From Spirodela intermedia (taxonomy: Eukaryota; Streptophyta; Magnoliopsida; Alismatales; Araceae): a stretch of 64,000 nt of DNA. Positions within the stretch are counted from its first letter, which is position 1; each line of letters begins with the position of its first letter. Location: the NCBI GenBank assembly GCA_902729315.2, contig LR746276.1:5148669-5212668 (forward strand). Reading direction: 5' to 3'. Shown here in pieces: positions 15,020 through 26,089 of this stretch. Below the pieces are notes generated by a model. The model was given only the letters and a program-made list of their open reading frames with translations. It searched no databases and was not told the DNA's origin. Made by a program: the position numbers and the translations under genes.

Positions 15020-15346
15020 GAGGCTTCGCCGTGGCTGCCTTGACGAACAGGCAGTTGACCTGCTCATCTACGAAAGAAAAAGTAAACGGCGAAATTGCTC
15101 TCGCTCACTCACTGACACTCTCTCTCTCTCAATCTTTGAGGCGAGGCGTCTGAGAGGAAGTCAGCGAAGCATGCAGCTTCGTAATAGGTTCCATGACATG
15201 TTTTATGTCTGTTGCCACGATACGATGAAGAAGACTCGCAGAAACAACGGTGCGACGGTAGCAACGGTTGTGGTGGCAGCTGATGGTGATCCTCTGGTCC
15301 CGAAACTACTAGGTCTAGTAGTGTCTGGTAATATCGGAGTCCCTTA
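15020..15346 (+). pseudogene. relic of a type-2 array gene (promoter and tail only)
   Basis: The promoter block of type-2 genes is recognisable (GAGGCTTCGCCGTGGCTGCC, then a CT tract, then GGAAGTCAGCGAAGCATGC), as is a tail fragment (CCACGATACGATGAAGAAG). The 3' part that follows matches the sequence downstream of other type-2 genes (GATCCTCTGGTCCCGAAAC). The start codon and transmembrane codons are missing, so this is a deletion relic. A close copy lies at 37,013-37,275. Confidence 0.65.
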
Positions 15347-15500
15347 ACGCCGGTGGACAGAATTTACCCAATAATTATGCCGCAATTATAATGGTATTCT
15401 TACAGTTAAAATCCATGGGTAAACATACCTTATAGAAAATAAGCTGGAATAAACTTGAATTAATCTCTAGAAATACAATTCTTACGAAGGAAAAATTAAA

Positions 15501-15540
15501 GGGTGAAAATTGCCAACTCTCTCTCTCTCTCTCTCTCTTT
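15501..15540 (+). repeat. (CT)n tract in promoter of the 15,708 pseudogene
   Basis: A CT dinucleotide run in the same position, relative to the conserved GGCAAAGCTTCTAG block, as CT tracts upstream of the type-2 genes at 39,370 and 47,750. Confidence 0.8.
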
Positions 15541-15707
15541 ATTAATCTTCCAGGCAAAGCTTCTAGAGAAATGTGCAGTTTTATTATAGGTTCCAACGGG
15601 AAGTATTTTATGTCCGTTGCAGATTAGATGGCTGCACTTTCGAATCCATCTGATGTCTAATACTCCTCTCTATCCTCTTCCCTGGTGTTGATAAGAGGTG
15701 AAGAAGG

Positions 15708-16006
15708 ATGGCTAGAACCTTGTTGGTGGTCTATGGTGGCAGCTTCAGCTCAACCTATGTAGCCACAGGGCTCTCTTTCTCTTTTGCATGGTGATGTTAT
15801 CTCTCTCTATGATTCCAACCATCCAGTTTGCGTGTGGCGATGGTGACCACGACATGAAGAAGCCTCATGGGAACAGCAGTGCTTACGGTGGTGGACGGGC
15901 GGCTGTGATGGCTGCGGTTGAAGATCCTTTGGTCCTAAAACCGTTAGGTCTACCTATGTCCGGTACTAAAGATGTCCCTTTAATTCCAACAAAGCCTAGA
16001 ATTTAG
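15708..16006 (+). pseudogene. type-2 array pseudogene, frameshifted in the TM segment
   Basis: It begins MARTLLVVYGGS like type-2 genes, and its leader (GTTGATAAGAGGTGAAGAAGG) matches those at 39,370 and 47,750. One G is missing in ACAGGGCTCTC relative to ACTGGGGCTCTC at about 15,770, which shifts the frame and gives an early TGA. After the shift the rest of the helix is still readable in another frame (MIPTIQFACGDGD). The tail lacks the Gly/Cys repeat and runs on through the usual 3' region to TAG 16,004. It is non-functional as a member of this family. Confidence 0.85.
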
Positions 16007-16038
16007 TCGATAACTACATTGAAATTGTAATGATATTC

Positions 16039-16061
16039 TGTTAGGACACCGTGTCCTAACA
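16039..16061 (+). repeat. 23-nt near-perfect palindrome at a possible LTR edge
   Basis: TGTTAGGACAC, a central C, then GTGTCCTAACA. The two 11-nt arms are exact reverse complements and the outer ends are TG and CA. Confidence 0.8.
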
Positions 16062-16500
16062 AGGTCAATTAGTACGTAGATGAAAGGATAACAACGGCGG
16101 GATCGTTGATACCCCATCTTCGGTGAGGACCAGTTGTCTCACACTGTCCCCCACTACGCACCTTGTCCCCAAGGTGTGTTTCAAGGAAGGGCCATTGGAT
16201 CTCGGTGAGCTGCTCCCATGTAGATTCTGTGTGGCTGATCTTTTCATTGCACGAGTGCCTCTGGACCTTGTCTTGTCTGACGGACATCCAACAGCTCTTT
16301 TGTCTTATAAAAGGAGAACCCCAGCACCTTTGTTCATCATCAAGTCAAGGAGTTCCTAGATCATTGAGTGACCTTATCTCCTCTCATTCCCTCTTCTCTA
16401 CTCTCTCCGTTTGTCTCTCCTCTCTCTTCTCATCTCTCCTCGCATCTTTCTTCTCTGTCTATCATCTGTTTTTTCTTTAGACGGTCTGGTCTCCATGGCT
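16039..16500 (+). repeat. possible solo LTR or retroelement fragment
   Basis: Inserted between the 15,708 pseudogene and the promoter of the 16,747 gene, and absent from the equivalent place downstream of the other type-2 copies. It starts TGTTAGG, contains a TATA-like CTTATAAAAGGAGAACC at about 16,307 followed by sequence that looks like an LTR R/U5 region, then CT-rich sequence. No coding domain and no clear right end or target duplication were found, so the class is uncertain. Confidence 0.35.
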
Positions 16501-16674
16501 CCATCTATTTATTAGAAAGATACAAGTAGGCGTCCATCCAATAGCTGCGTCAATTTATGTGGGCCACCAGTAACCTTCTTCGAATCTGCCATCTCGGAAA
16601 GATATTCTCCGTCATCATTATCATCTCTTGACTTTTTCCCCCCCTTTCACTCTCAATCTCTCTAGCTCGCTCGC

Positions 16675-16682
16675 TATATATG
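16675..16682 (+). promoter_or_regulatory. TATA box of type-2 gene at 16,747
   Basis: TATATATG lies 72 bp upstream of the ATG. The surrounding block is shared with the pseudogene at 18,086. Confidence 0.65.
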
Positions 16683-16746
16683 TACACATCCTGTAATCCT
16701 CTCTCTGCAGTTCCAGGCGCTGCTGCAGAAGAAGAGGTGAGGAAGA

Positions 16747-17007
16747 ATGGCCAGAGCCTTGTTGGAGGCTTCCGGCAGCGCTGCGCTCCGCGACGGTCCC
16801 GCTTTCGCCGTCCCCGGAGGTCTATTTCTCTTTTGCGCGGTGGCGGCAGCGCTCGCCGTCATTTCTATGATCCTCTTTGCCTGCGGCAGTAAGGACAAGA
16901 AGAAAAAATCTGACAAAGCCGGCAGCGCAACCTGCTGCAGCGGTGACGGGTGTGGTGGCGGCTGTGGTGGGTGTGGCGGCGGGTGTGGTGGCGGCTGCGG
17001 TGGTTGA
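16747..17007 (+). CDS. array family type 2: single-TM protein with regular Gly-Cys tail, 86 aa
   Basis: Unrecognised family. It begins MARALLEASGS, with a hydrophobic helix at about residues 19-47 ending MILFACG, then SKDKKKKSDK (the Lys-rich stretch after the membrane). The tail at residues 62-86 starts with Cys-Cys and continues as regular GGC/GGGC repeats, ending Gly-Gly then TGA. Intronless, with a clear ATG in the context AAGAATGG and a TATA 72 bp upstream. The even Cys spacing could suit metal or redox binding, or disulfide or S-acyl chemistry; this is speculation. Its nearest neighbour is the decayed copy at 18,086. Confidence 0.75.
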   Translation: MARALLEASGSAALRDGPAFAVPGGLFLFCAVAAALAVISMILFACGSKDKKKKSDKAGSATCCSGDGCGGGCGGCGGGCGGGCGG

Positions 17008-17815
17008 TAAAGCCATGAGACCAGCGGTAGCCGAAGCTTGAGCAGGGAATGAAACCCATGAAATCAATCTCTAAAGGAGAACCTTTTGAAACCATCTGGC
17101 TGAAACATTGTATGCGCTCGTTTGAGTCAGATCATGGCCCAAACTTGTACTTTTAAGGCCAAAAGTCTAAATAAAGTCAGAAGACTGTTAAGGTCACTTG
17201 GCCCAGTTACCGCCCCCCATCTTTCTATTGAAACCAGATTATATTGTTGAGACTTTGACGAACAGCGTTAAAACCGTCACCTTGGCGAACAGAATCAGAA
17301 CTGTGTCGAAGGTGACTCCAAGGGAGCCACCTTGAGTTTCGTATAGAGCGAGACCAAACCATCGGAGAACTCGTTTTACAGTTCAAAGGCAATCGTCGTA
17401 GTCAGATAGCGCGGTTACGTCGTCATAATCTTTCATGAGACTCGGAACTTTTTCAAGTGAGTTGCCATTTTCGTTGGATAATCATAAAGTTAGTCATGAG
17501 TGCGATGACTGTAGTGAATCGTGAAGTTGTTTTGGGCATCACATCTGGGAGTTTCCGTCTACTTTTACAACAAAATTTCCTAGAACTGCCCTCAAGATTT
17601 ACTTCGCACTTCGATACTCACAGCTATCTGGGGATAACTAGCAAGTGTCGTGTAGAACTGCCATCGTAGATAGTATTGCCATTAAGTGATTGAGAATCTT
17701 CCTACATATTAAAATTCTTGTGATCTATTGTTTACGAAAATAATAGCTTGTTCATTCCCTTTGATCCCCCACGACAAACTTCTCGGAATTTTCCATCCTC
17801 GAAAAGTCTTCTCCG
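17008..17815. other. intergenic spacer, no gene recognised
   Basis: 3' region of the 16,747 gene followed by unique-looking sequence. I see no coding family, RNA gene or repeat I can name. Confidence 0.5.
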
Positions 17816-17818
17816 TCA

Positions 17819-17819
<1 letters not shown>

Positions 17820-17849
<30 letters not shown>

Positions 17850-17850
17850 G
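17820..17850 (+). repeat. (CT)n tract
   Basis: A CT run upstream of the decayed array member at 18,086. Confidence 0.85.
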
Positions 17851-18085
17851 CCTCCCCCCCTCACCATATTAGTGCAGATAAATGAGGATACATGTGTACC
17901 CAAGGCAAACATCATTTCAATGGGTCCTCCAGCAATCTTCTTCGAATCAGCCTGGAAAAAGTATTTTCGTCATCATCCCCCTCTAGGTATAAATGGATGT
18001 ATCTTTGTCTTCTATCAATCCCTCTAACCATATATAGAGTGATGCAATCTTGGTCAATCTCTGCAACTCCAGGATCTTCGGAGGA

Positions 18086-18316
18086 ATGGCCAGGGCCTTG
18101 CTGTAGGCTATCCGCGCGGGCGCGAAGGCTGCGGGTTGGCTTACGCCGACCGCGGATGTCTGTTCCTCTCTACATGGCGGCGGCGGCGCTCTCTGTCATT
18201 TACGACAGTTCTCTTTGCAACGGCGGACGAGGTCTTTAGCGTCACCTGCTGAGGCGGCGGCGGCGGCGGCGGGTGTGGTGGTGGCTGCGGCAGTGGAGGT
18301 GGTTGAGTGTATTCTC
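18086..18316 (+). pseudogene. type-2 array pseudogene with early nonsense codon
   Basis: It starts MARALL and then TAG, where the 16,747 paralogue has GAG. The next 120 bp still align with the transmembrane codons of 16,747 but with indels, and a GGC/GGT-rich stretch at about 18,250-18,306 is the former Gly/Cys tail. The upstream block (TCTTCGAATC, CATATATAG, CTGCAACTCCAGG) is shared with the 16,747 promoter. It is a tandem duplicate that has decayed. Confidence 0.8.
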
Positions 18317-19050
18317 CGGCACCAAGGCCAGCAGTGCTCCTTGGGTTTAGTACGAAAGATTGGTCCAACAGAACAAGGGCTGAATGCGTTGGCTGAGTTT
18401 TGAAAGCTAGTTGGCTTTTTTGGCCGTTTCCTGCGGGATCATTGAATGCATTCACTTCATGGTGAATCATTAACTTCTTAAAGTTAATCTTTTCAAATTA
18501 ATTAAATATATGATTATTCATTTCAAGCATGTCCTGGGGCCAGGACCTAAATGGCCGCCTTGATAACCGGCTGGGATTCCAGTTTTAGCCCAGGCTTATA
18601 ACAACACCCTTATTTACGTCACAGCGTCAGCTGAGGTCAACTGAGGTTAACCTGGGTTAACTCAGTTTTCAGACACACAACTAAGACTCGTAATTGGGTT
18701 GGGTTCTGACCATTTGACCATTTTGATTGGAAAAGTTAAGCGACTTTATCTGGATCATCTCAGATAAGCTCCGACAACCCAATCTGTTTGGGTTCTAACC
18801 TGTCATCGAGCCAGCTGCAAAAGGAGCTCAGTCCAAGCATAATTCATGCCTGTACAGCCGATACTGGAAGCAGCCTAGAAAGTCTCTAAGGCAGGCTGCC
18901 GCTTTGAACGTGTTGTACTGACGACATTAGAGACTTTTTTAATGCAACAAAATAAAGGGAGCTAATGTATTATTTTTGAAAATTAGAAGTTCAAGTTTTG
19001 GAAAACTGTGAGAAAGAGAGTGTGCACCTTTCAGCCTCGTAAACAGAATA
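18317..19050. other. intergenic spacer, no gene recognised
   Basis: It contains short runs of inverted GTCAACTGAGGTTAACC-like motifs at about 18,630-18,665 and nothing else recognisable. Confidence 0.5.
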
Positions 19051-19086
19051 TTCTCTCTCTCTCTCTCTCTCTCGGACTCTCTCTCT
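19050..19086 (+). repeat. (CT)n tract upstream of type-1 gene
   Basis: An interrupted CT run followed by TCCATCTAGAAAAAGGAA. The same arrangement is found about 300 bp upstream of the type-1 genes at 14,231 and 37,603. Confidence 0.85.
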
Positions 19087-19337
19087 CCATCTAGAAAAAG
19101 GAATACATTTGTCAACCCAAAGACTACAAATATTTTAGTTCGACCGATAGCAAGCTTCCATGAAACATCACGAATTATTCCAATGTATTCCAATTAGGAG
19201 AAACCTAGAAGATTTTTCCACGCGGAAGCCCTCAGAAATTCTCCGGCAGATAAGGCTCCATCCCGTCATCATCTGCATATAGTCTCCTTCTCCCACCTGA
19301 GCAAGGCCTGGCTTCCACGGAATCAGAGGCGGAGACG

Positions 19338-19580
19338 ATGGCCAGGGCAACTCTCGAGGGTTTCCGTACCGTTGCTCCCGGCGGCACTTCAACCTACGCG
19401 GTTCCCTCTGCTATGTTTCTCATCTGTATGGTGGCCGCGGCGCTCTTTATCCTTCCGAAGATTCTCTTTGCCTGTGGTCACAGCCATGAGAAGAAGAAGA
19501 AGTCTGGTGGAGACTCCGGTGAAAGGGATGGCGTCGACTGCAGCAGCAGTCGTGGTCGGTGTGGCGGCTGTGGTGGTTGA
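19338..19580 (+). CDS. array family type 1: single-TM protein with Gly/Cys tail, 80 aa
   Basis: MARATLEGFR start, Ser-Thr-Tyr before the helix, hydrophobic residues 21-47 ending KILFACG, then HSHEKKKKS, a Ser/Gly/Asp linker and a short tail RCGGCGG. Intronless. The leader CCACGGAATCAGAGGCGG directly before ATG is nearly identical to that at 14,231. The 3' region shares GCCAGATCC, the CATTGCCAAGAAAACA block and AATAAA at 19,737 with the 37,603 copy, so the transcript end can be placed near 19,760. The helix carries Lys in PKILF where the other copies have Thr. Confidence 0.75.
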   Translation: MARATLEGFRTVAPGGTSTYAVPSAMFLICMVAAALFILPKILFACGHSHEKKKKSGGDSGERDGVDCSSSRGRCGGCGG

Positions 19581-19736
19581 CTCTGTTATCTGGCGCGAAA
19601 GCCAGATCCGGCATGGAAGGCAGAATTACATTGGCTCCAACTCTACCATACTGAACAAAAGCGTATGGATTAAGTTGAGTTTACACGCTCCGCATTGCCA
19701 AGAAAACAAGTGTACAAGTTTGCTAAAGCATATCAC

Positions 19737-19742
19737 AATAAA
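19737..19742 (+). terminator. poly(A) signal of type-1 gene
   Basis: AATAAA within the block CATATCACAATAAAAG, which is also conserved downstream of the 37,603 gene. Confidence 0.6.
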
Positions 19743-19879
19743 AGTTTTCCACGATATGTTCAATCTGAAAAATTGTAATGATACACGCTCCATGTGTGTT
19801 TGTGTGTGTGTTATAAAACTCAGTCTAGAAATTGCGAAGATTAAAGAAAAAATGCCTCAAATAACATGACGAAAATCAT

Positions 19880-20297
19880 TTTGAGAATTAAGATGAAATA
19901 ATATACTCAAAATAAGGACAATTTTCCTTAATGATATAGTCAATATTGCATGCAAGATCCAATAAATATCCACCCAGTTAATGCCTCAAAACTACCCAAC
20001 CTATGTTAGATAATAGATACCTCCCAAACAATAATAAGACACCTTCTCTATAGGTGTCTTATACCTCTAAATCAGTCTTCTATTTCTTGTATTATGTTCA
20101 TCCAAAATAGCATACATCCTTTTGTTCTTTTATATCTAAGAACAGTCACCATATCTTGTTCTATTTCATTTCCTTAATTGTTCATACAATAGGTTTTAAG
20201 TTGTTGTGTTATTACACTAAGATGTCAATACTTCAAAGTAGTATAACAAGACATTAAATATGAGGGAGAAATGGAAGAGAGGTTGAAGTGACATAGT
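19880..20297 (-). repeat. retroelement-derived fragment homologous to 30,900-31,380
   Basis: Long low-identity match to 30,900-31,380 (shared blocks around AGTCAATATTGCATGC, TGCCTCAAAACTACCCAAC, AGATAATAGATACCTCC). The second copy lies inside the minus-strand copia remnant, so this is probably a fragment of the same family. No ORF remains. Confidence 0.55.
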
Positions 20298-20298
20298 C

Positions 20299-21762
20299 AT
20301 TGTATAATAAATCATGTAAATTTAAATATTTATAAAACTAGAAAATAGTGATTTTTATATTTGTAAAAATATAGTAGAATAAATAAATAAATTATAATTC
20401 AATAAAATATTTCAAAAATAATAAAAAATTTCCAAGTCAATCAAGGATGTAAAAAATATTAAGTAATATTTTAAATTATTTTGTAAAGAACATAATTTTT
20501 ATAATTTTTAGATTAAATAATAAAAATAAAATATATTTAAAAATTCATAAAAAAAGAAAAAAAGGGTGCAAGTGTCAAGATGACATCAGCACCCTAAGGA
20601 ATGCAAGTTAGGTGGAAATAGAGTTTTGTCCAGTGATCTTACATAAATGATTATAGATGATTTAATGGTTAAAATTAAGATCTACAAAAACTAGAAGAAT
20701 CGTAATTGAATGAAGAATATTTTTGAAAATCAAAATCACATAAGTTATTACTAAATTAAGTAAAAATTAAGTTGAAAATAGGAAAGGTAGAATTCCAACC
20801 TCGTGACAGTGATCGTTGAAATTTTGTGTGTTCGAGTACATTATTGAATAATGTCCATGGCCTCAAAGCTCTCCTTAGACATAGATGACTTGGACATTTG
20901 CTAGATCTCCTTTTGAAGTCCAGAAAATAATGGTGAAAGTTAAACTATTTAAAAAAAATGATAAAATAGAGTTCTAGCATCACTGCGACGATTCGTCAAA
21001 ATCTTGAGCATTCAGACAAATTGTCATGTAATGTTCACAGCCTCAAAAGTTTTTCTTGGACAAAGATGACATGAGTAATCTCTAGATCTTCTTGCAAATT
21101 CTAAAAATTAATGAAGTGGGTCGATGAATCGTCTTTGGCAGCTCTCACTTAGTAGAGTAAAAAAATGATGACTTTGTAAATCTTCAATGGTTGTCACCCA
21201 ATGAAGATAAGCTGGATAGAGGTCGCACGCATATTAGGAAGCTTCATCCTTATATCAGTGCATAAGAGGTGGCAACTCGTCTCTTAGCAGATCATCCTCT
21301 TTTTAACGATGGTTTATTCATTGATCAATTAGAGATAATTTACTCAATAGATTCACAATCCTTTTATCTATAATCGTTCAATAATTTTAGTAATGATACT
21401 CCGCCAATTGCGTTGACAAGATTTTCACTGATGATTGAATGATTTTGGTGACTTAATACTTCACCAACAATCTATAGGAAAATTACGATTTAATCAAAGA
21501 AAAATATGAATTTTGGCTCTAGTAAGATTCGAACCCTCGCTAGTCATCCACTTATATGAGAGAGAGTGAAAACTATCTCTCATGTAAGTGAGGGGTATTT
21601 TAGAAAGTATATAGTGACGTCACTAAGGTGTCTCATTCTTATAACTAAGGGGTATTTTAGAAATTAAAATCATTGAAAACTTTCGAGAAGCCGATTTACT
21701 ACAACAGTAGTTATTTTACAAGTTTTGAGGCATATATATAATAACAGAAGATCTTACTATCA
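20299..21762 (+). repeat. AT-rich LTR-like repeat, copy 1
   Basis: Starts TGTATAA and ends TATCAACA. It aligns over its length, with many indels, to 34,963-36,270 (shared AAAACTAGAAAAT, TTCCAAGTCAATCA, TAGATTAAATAATAAAAATA and TTTGATTGATTG-like blocks). TG and CA ends suggest an LTR. It cannot be settled whether the two copies were the LTR pair of one element or two independent solo LTRs. Confidence 0.5.
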
Positions 21763-21922
21763 ACAAGCCTCTCTCTCGTGAGTGTACGACCACTCTATGT
21801 CCTATGCTTAGCTGGCCACAAGTGATGTGGAAAGAAAGTGATGCACATGTGTCCTCTACCAATCTGTCCTTAACCTCTTGAGCTCACTACTCGCAGCTCC
21901 ACCTTGCTTCTAACCCACTTGC
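21763..21922. other. short stretch left of the gypsy insertion
   Basis: Sequence between the LTR-like repeat and the gypsy insertion. It is continued on the other side of the element from 29,359. Confidence 0.5.
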
Positions 21923-21927
21923 AGGCT
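21923..21927 (+). repeat. left target-site duplication of gypsy element 1
   Basis: AGGCT directly before the first LTR base; the same five bases follow the right LTR at 29,354-29,358. Confidence 0.8.
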
Positions 21928-22027
21928 TGATAACACATAAATAGTAGCTTAGAAATACACATTTATCTTCTATATTTTAGTATTATTTAGGATATTATTC
22001 AGTATTTACTCACCCCAATGATGTGAT
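21928..22027 (+). repeat. truncated 5' LTR of gypsy element 1
   Basis: 100 bp matching the first 100 bp of the 3' LTR at 28,286 (shared TAACACATAAATA, TATTTTAGTATTATTT, ACTCACCCCAATGATGTGAT), then an abrupt change. Confidence 0.85.
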
Positions 22028-22079
22028 TAATACTCTCCTTCAGTATTAGACATGTCAATCAAATTAATGCTCTAATTGC

Positions 22080-23400
22080 AAATAATACCAACTTTAAAGT
22101 AGATCATCACATTGTACAAATGTTGCCACATTTTCATGGGATGACTCATGAGGAACCATATAAGCATTTAGAAGATTTCTCACAAGTTTGTGAAATCTCC
22201 CATTGCCCTAACATTTCTATTGAGACTATAAAGATGCAGTTGTTCCCCCTTACACTCAAAGATAAGACTAAGAATTGAGCTCGAGCCTTAGCTCAAGAGT
22301 TGAATTCTTGGAGTGATATGGAGGCAGCATTTCTCAAAAAAAAATATTTAGTAGGAAAAGTAAATTATATTAGAAGAGCAATAAGGAATTTTGTCCAAGG
22401 CCCCCAAGAATCTTTCTATGAGACATGGGAGAAGGTTAAGGACTACACGAGACAGTGCCCCCATCACGAGATTCAAAATTGGCAGCTAGTTCAGATTTTT
22501 TATAAGGTTGAATGAGAGAGATAAGCACATGATAGATGATGCCTCTGGTGGGACATTTATGAATAAATATGAGGACGAAGCAATAGAATTGACTGAAGGA
22601 TTAGCTAAGAACAGCACACACTATTATGCCTTAAATCAAAGTGGTAGGTTCATGAGACCTAGGAAGGTAGGCATTCACGATTTGAAGAATGTAGAGATTG
22701 GTTTATTGATTGATAAGATTGAGAAACTAATCGAATGTGTGTAGGGGTAGATGCAAAAATCTTCAGCAATATGTTTCGACCATCAACAACTTAAAATAGA
22801 TCAAGATATGATGGCTTGCGCATTATGTTCAAGCTATGAGTATGTGGAGGTCGACTACCCAAAATATGATTAGGTAATGGTAGTGAGTTAATTCCATTCT
22901 AACCATGCAGGGAATACTTGGCAAGGACACAAATCAAATGTATTTTCAAACCAGAATTATAACTCTAACTATAGAAACAATTAATTTGGTGGAAACTAAT
23001 ATAATAGTTGGAGAAAAAACCACGAGACAACCACTTAGGTTAGTCCGTTTTTTTCCTCATAGAACTTACATATGTAGAGATCAAATTGTCAAAATCATGA
23101 CATCTTTGTAACTCACCATCATTCACAACAACCTGTAGGAGGCAATGAATTAACAATGTAAGAATTTCTGAAACAGATGTTGCAAGAACATAGAGAGCTA
23201 AAGCAAGAAATGGAGCGTATGAAGTTCAAAATTGAAAGACAACACCAGTCAGACCAAAGTCAATCTAATAAACAACATGGTAAGAGAATCAAAATTGGTA
23301 ATAGTAGTAGGGAATTAGGTCAAATACCAACACAACCATTTATAAATCCTAAAAATTTAGATGGTTCCTCGAGCCAACATCATGTGTATCAAGTAGATTT
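22080..23400 (+). pseudogene. gypsy element 1 gag region
   Basis: Retrotransposon gag domain: a short N-terminal block with PHFHGM and PYKHLEDF, then LTLKDK, an in-frame stop, then FLKKKYLVGK and ESFYETWEKVKD. In-frame stops lie near 22,278 and 22,513, and there are further breaks. A coiled-coil-like Lys/Glu segment sits at about 23,180-23,260. Confidence 0.8.
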
Positions 23401-23649
23401 TCATGATCAAGACTGAGACCCTTAATGCTATTTCAAAACTTCGAAATGGTAAGGTGCTCATTGACCCATATTGCACAATTGTAGGAGATTCAATGAATGA
23501 AGTACTTGAAGCACAACAAGAGGTGAGTTTGTCGAAAAATAAAGGTAAGAAAAAGAAAATCATTGAACCTGATCCTCAAGCATATGTTCCTCCCATTCCT
23601 TTTCCTGAAGCATTACATGGTGTAAAGGTTAAGAATAATGTTAACGATG

Positions 23650-24290
23650 ATTAAATTTTAGATATTTTTAAATAAGTCACGATTAGCATTCCTCTTGTAG
23701 ATACCATTCAATATATTCATGCATATGCTAAAAATTTTAAAAGGTTGTGTACACTACTTAAGAAACATAAACATATTCAATTGTCTAGGACAATTAGTTC
23801 TATATTATTGAATAAAATTCTTACAAAGCGGCGTGATCCAAGAGCAACATTGATCAAATGTGAAATCCAAGGTATGATTTTTAAATGTTCTTTACTTGAT
23901 TCAGGAGCAAGTGTTAATATTTTACCCAAGGCCCTATATGATTTGTATAAAATCAGTGATTTACAGCCATTATTAGTAGAATTGTAATTGGCTGATGGAT
24001 CAATCCGTCAACTATATGGGGTATTAGAAGATGTTATTATTAATTAAACATTATTATTTTTCAGTAGATTTTATTATTGCTGATATGAAAATTACAAAAA
24101 ATATTAGTCATGCTCTAATTATTTTAGGGTGACCATGTTTAGCCATAGCAAAAGTAATAACAAATTGGGGTAAGGGGATGATAAAATTAAAATTCAGGCA
24201 AGAGAAAGTTGAATTAAAAATTATAAAATTATTAAAATGTCCTAACCAGCTGAAGATTTGTGCATGGTTGATGTTGTTGATGTGTGTGTA
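23650..24290 (+). pseudogene. gypsy element 1 aspartic protease region
   Basis: Aspartic protease with the active-site motif Asp-Ser-Gly-Ala coded at 23,898-23,909, followed by VNILPKALYD. Stops interrupt the frame downstream. Confidence 0.8.
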
Positions 24291-24639
24291 GAGGAAATTT
24301 TTAGCGAAGATAGAAGCAATATGTTTTACCCACACATTAACGACAATCTGGAAAATTCTTCAGCAACTTTGCTCAGTATTCTTCCAGCCCTTAAGCTATT
24401 ACCTTCACACATGAAGTATGCATATTTAGGCTTACATGATACATTCCCTATCATTATCTTTTCTACCTTAACAATTGATCATGAAGAGAGATTAGTAAAT
24501 ATATTAAGGTAACACTAGACAACCATCGGTTGGTCTCTTTCAGACATGCAAGGGATTAGTCATGAAGTATGTATGCATAGAATATTCACTAAAGAGAATG
24601 CCTAGCCAATTAGAGATGTACAATGAAGACTCAATGTAA

Positions 24640-25330
24640 AAATATTGGAGGTAGTTAAGGTTGAAATCCTAAAGTGGTTGGATGTTGGAATCATCCATGC
24701 ATTTCTCATAGCCCATGGATTAGCCCAATTCATGTTGGCCCAAAGAAATTAGGCATCATGGTATCGACAAATGACAAAGGAAAGGAAATTCAAACCCGTC
24801 ACAAATTGGAGGGTTTGTATTGATTACAAGAAGTTAAATCAGGTTACTATGGATGATTTTCCCTTGCCATTTATTGATCAAATATTATAACAAACTTGTT
24901 GGTCAATGCTATTTTTGTTTTTTGGATAAATATTCTAGTTACAATTAGGTAACAATATGTCTAGAAAATTAGGAGAAGACTACCTTCACCTATCCTTTTG
25001 GTATGTACGCTTTCACTAGAATGCCATTCTGGCTATGTAATGCACCAGCCACCTTCCAACGATGTATGACTGCCATGTTTTCCCCATTAGTAGGAGAATG
25101 TTTAGAAATCTTTATGGATGAGTTTTCTGTATTTGGTCAAACCTTTGATAATTGCTTAATCAACCTGACCAAAGTTTTGCAGGTTTGTGTGAAATAGAAA
25201 CTCGTTTAAAGTTGAGAAAAGTCCCATTTCAATGGTAACTGAAGGTGTGGTGCTAGGCCATATAGTTAGTCAACAAATATTAGAAGTCAACAAGATAAAA
25301 ATTTAGGTGATACAAAATCTGCCTCTTCCC
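24640..25330 (+). pseudogene. gypsy element 1 reverse transcriptase
   Basis: RT fragments in order: NWRVCIDYKKLNQVTMDDF, MPFWLCNAPATFQRCM, and the catalytic-box region, which reads Phe-Met-Asp-Glu at about 25,112-25,123, so the second catalytic Asp is replaced by Glu. Several frameshifts and stops. Confidence 0.85.
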
Positions 25331-25379
25331 ACTTCTATTTGTCAACTGCACTAGGCGTGTCCATTTTTATCAATGATTT

Positions 25380-25910
25380 ATTATAGGATTTATCAATTTA
25401 GCTAAACCTCTAACACAACTCCTAGTTAAGGACACTAATTTTGTGATAGATGTTGTAGGGCAATCAACTTTCCTAAAACTTAAGCAGGCTCTTATTGAAG
25501 TGCCTATCCTTAAAGGCCTAGATTGGACTTACGCTTTGGAACTTATGTGTAATGTGTCTGATTTTGCTATAGGTGTTGTATTGAGTCAACGAATAGATAA
25601 AAAACCAGTAGTAATTTATTATGCAAGCAAAACTCTTGCTGAAGCACAATTGAATTATACTGCTACTGATTTTTTTTTTACTTATTATCATTTTCACCCT
25701 AGATAAATTTTGATCTTACCTTCTAGGAAATAAAGTGATTATTTATATAGATTATTCTACAATTAAATTTCTTTTGGCTACGAAAGAAGCAAAATCTAGA
25801 TTAATATGATGGATTCCTATACTACAAGAGTTTGATTTAGATATCAAAGACAAAAAATGTAGTGAGAATTATGTAGTAGATCATTTGTCTAGATAACGAG
25901 TTCATGATAA
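25380..25910 (+). pseudogene. gypsy element 1 RNase H
   Basis: Contains FIDLAKPL-like, VPILKGLDW, SDFAIGVVLSQR and VIYYASKTLAEAQLNY, the usual order after gypsy RT. The frame is broken by stops. Confidence 0.8.
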
Positions 25911-26089
25911 TATACCTATTTTAGATTCTTTTTCTAACAAACAATTGTTTAGTGTTAATGCATGCAAGATGCCGTGGTATGCTCATATTGTCAATTATCT
26001 AGTGACAGAACAATTACCTACAGAATAGTTTGTAAATGTTAAACGTAAGTTTTTCAATAACCTCAAATTTTATTTTTGAGAAGAATCAG

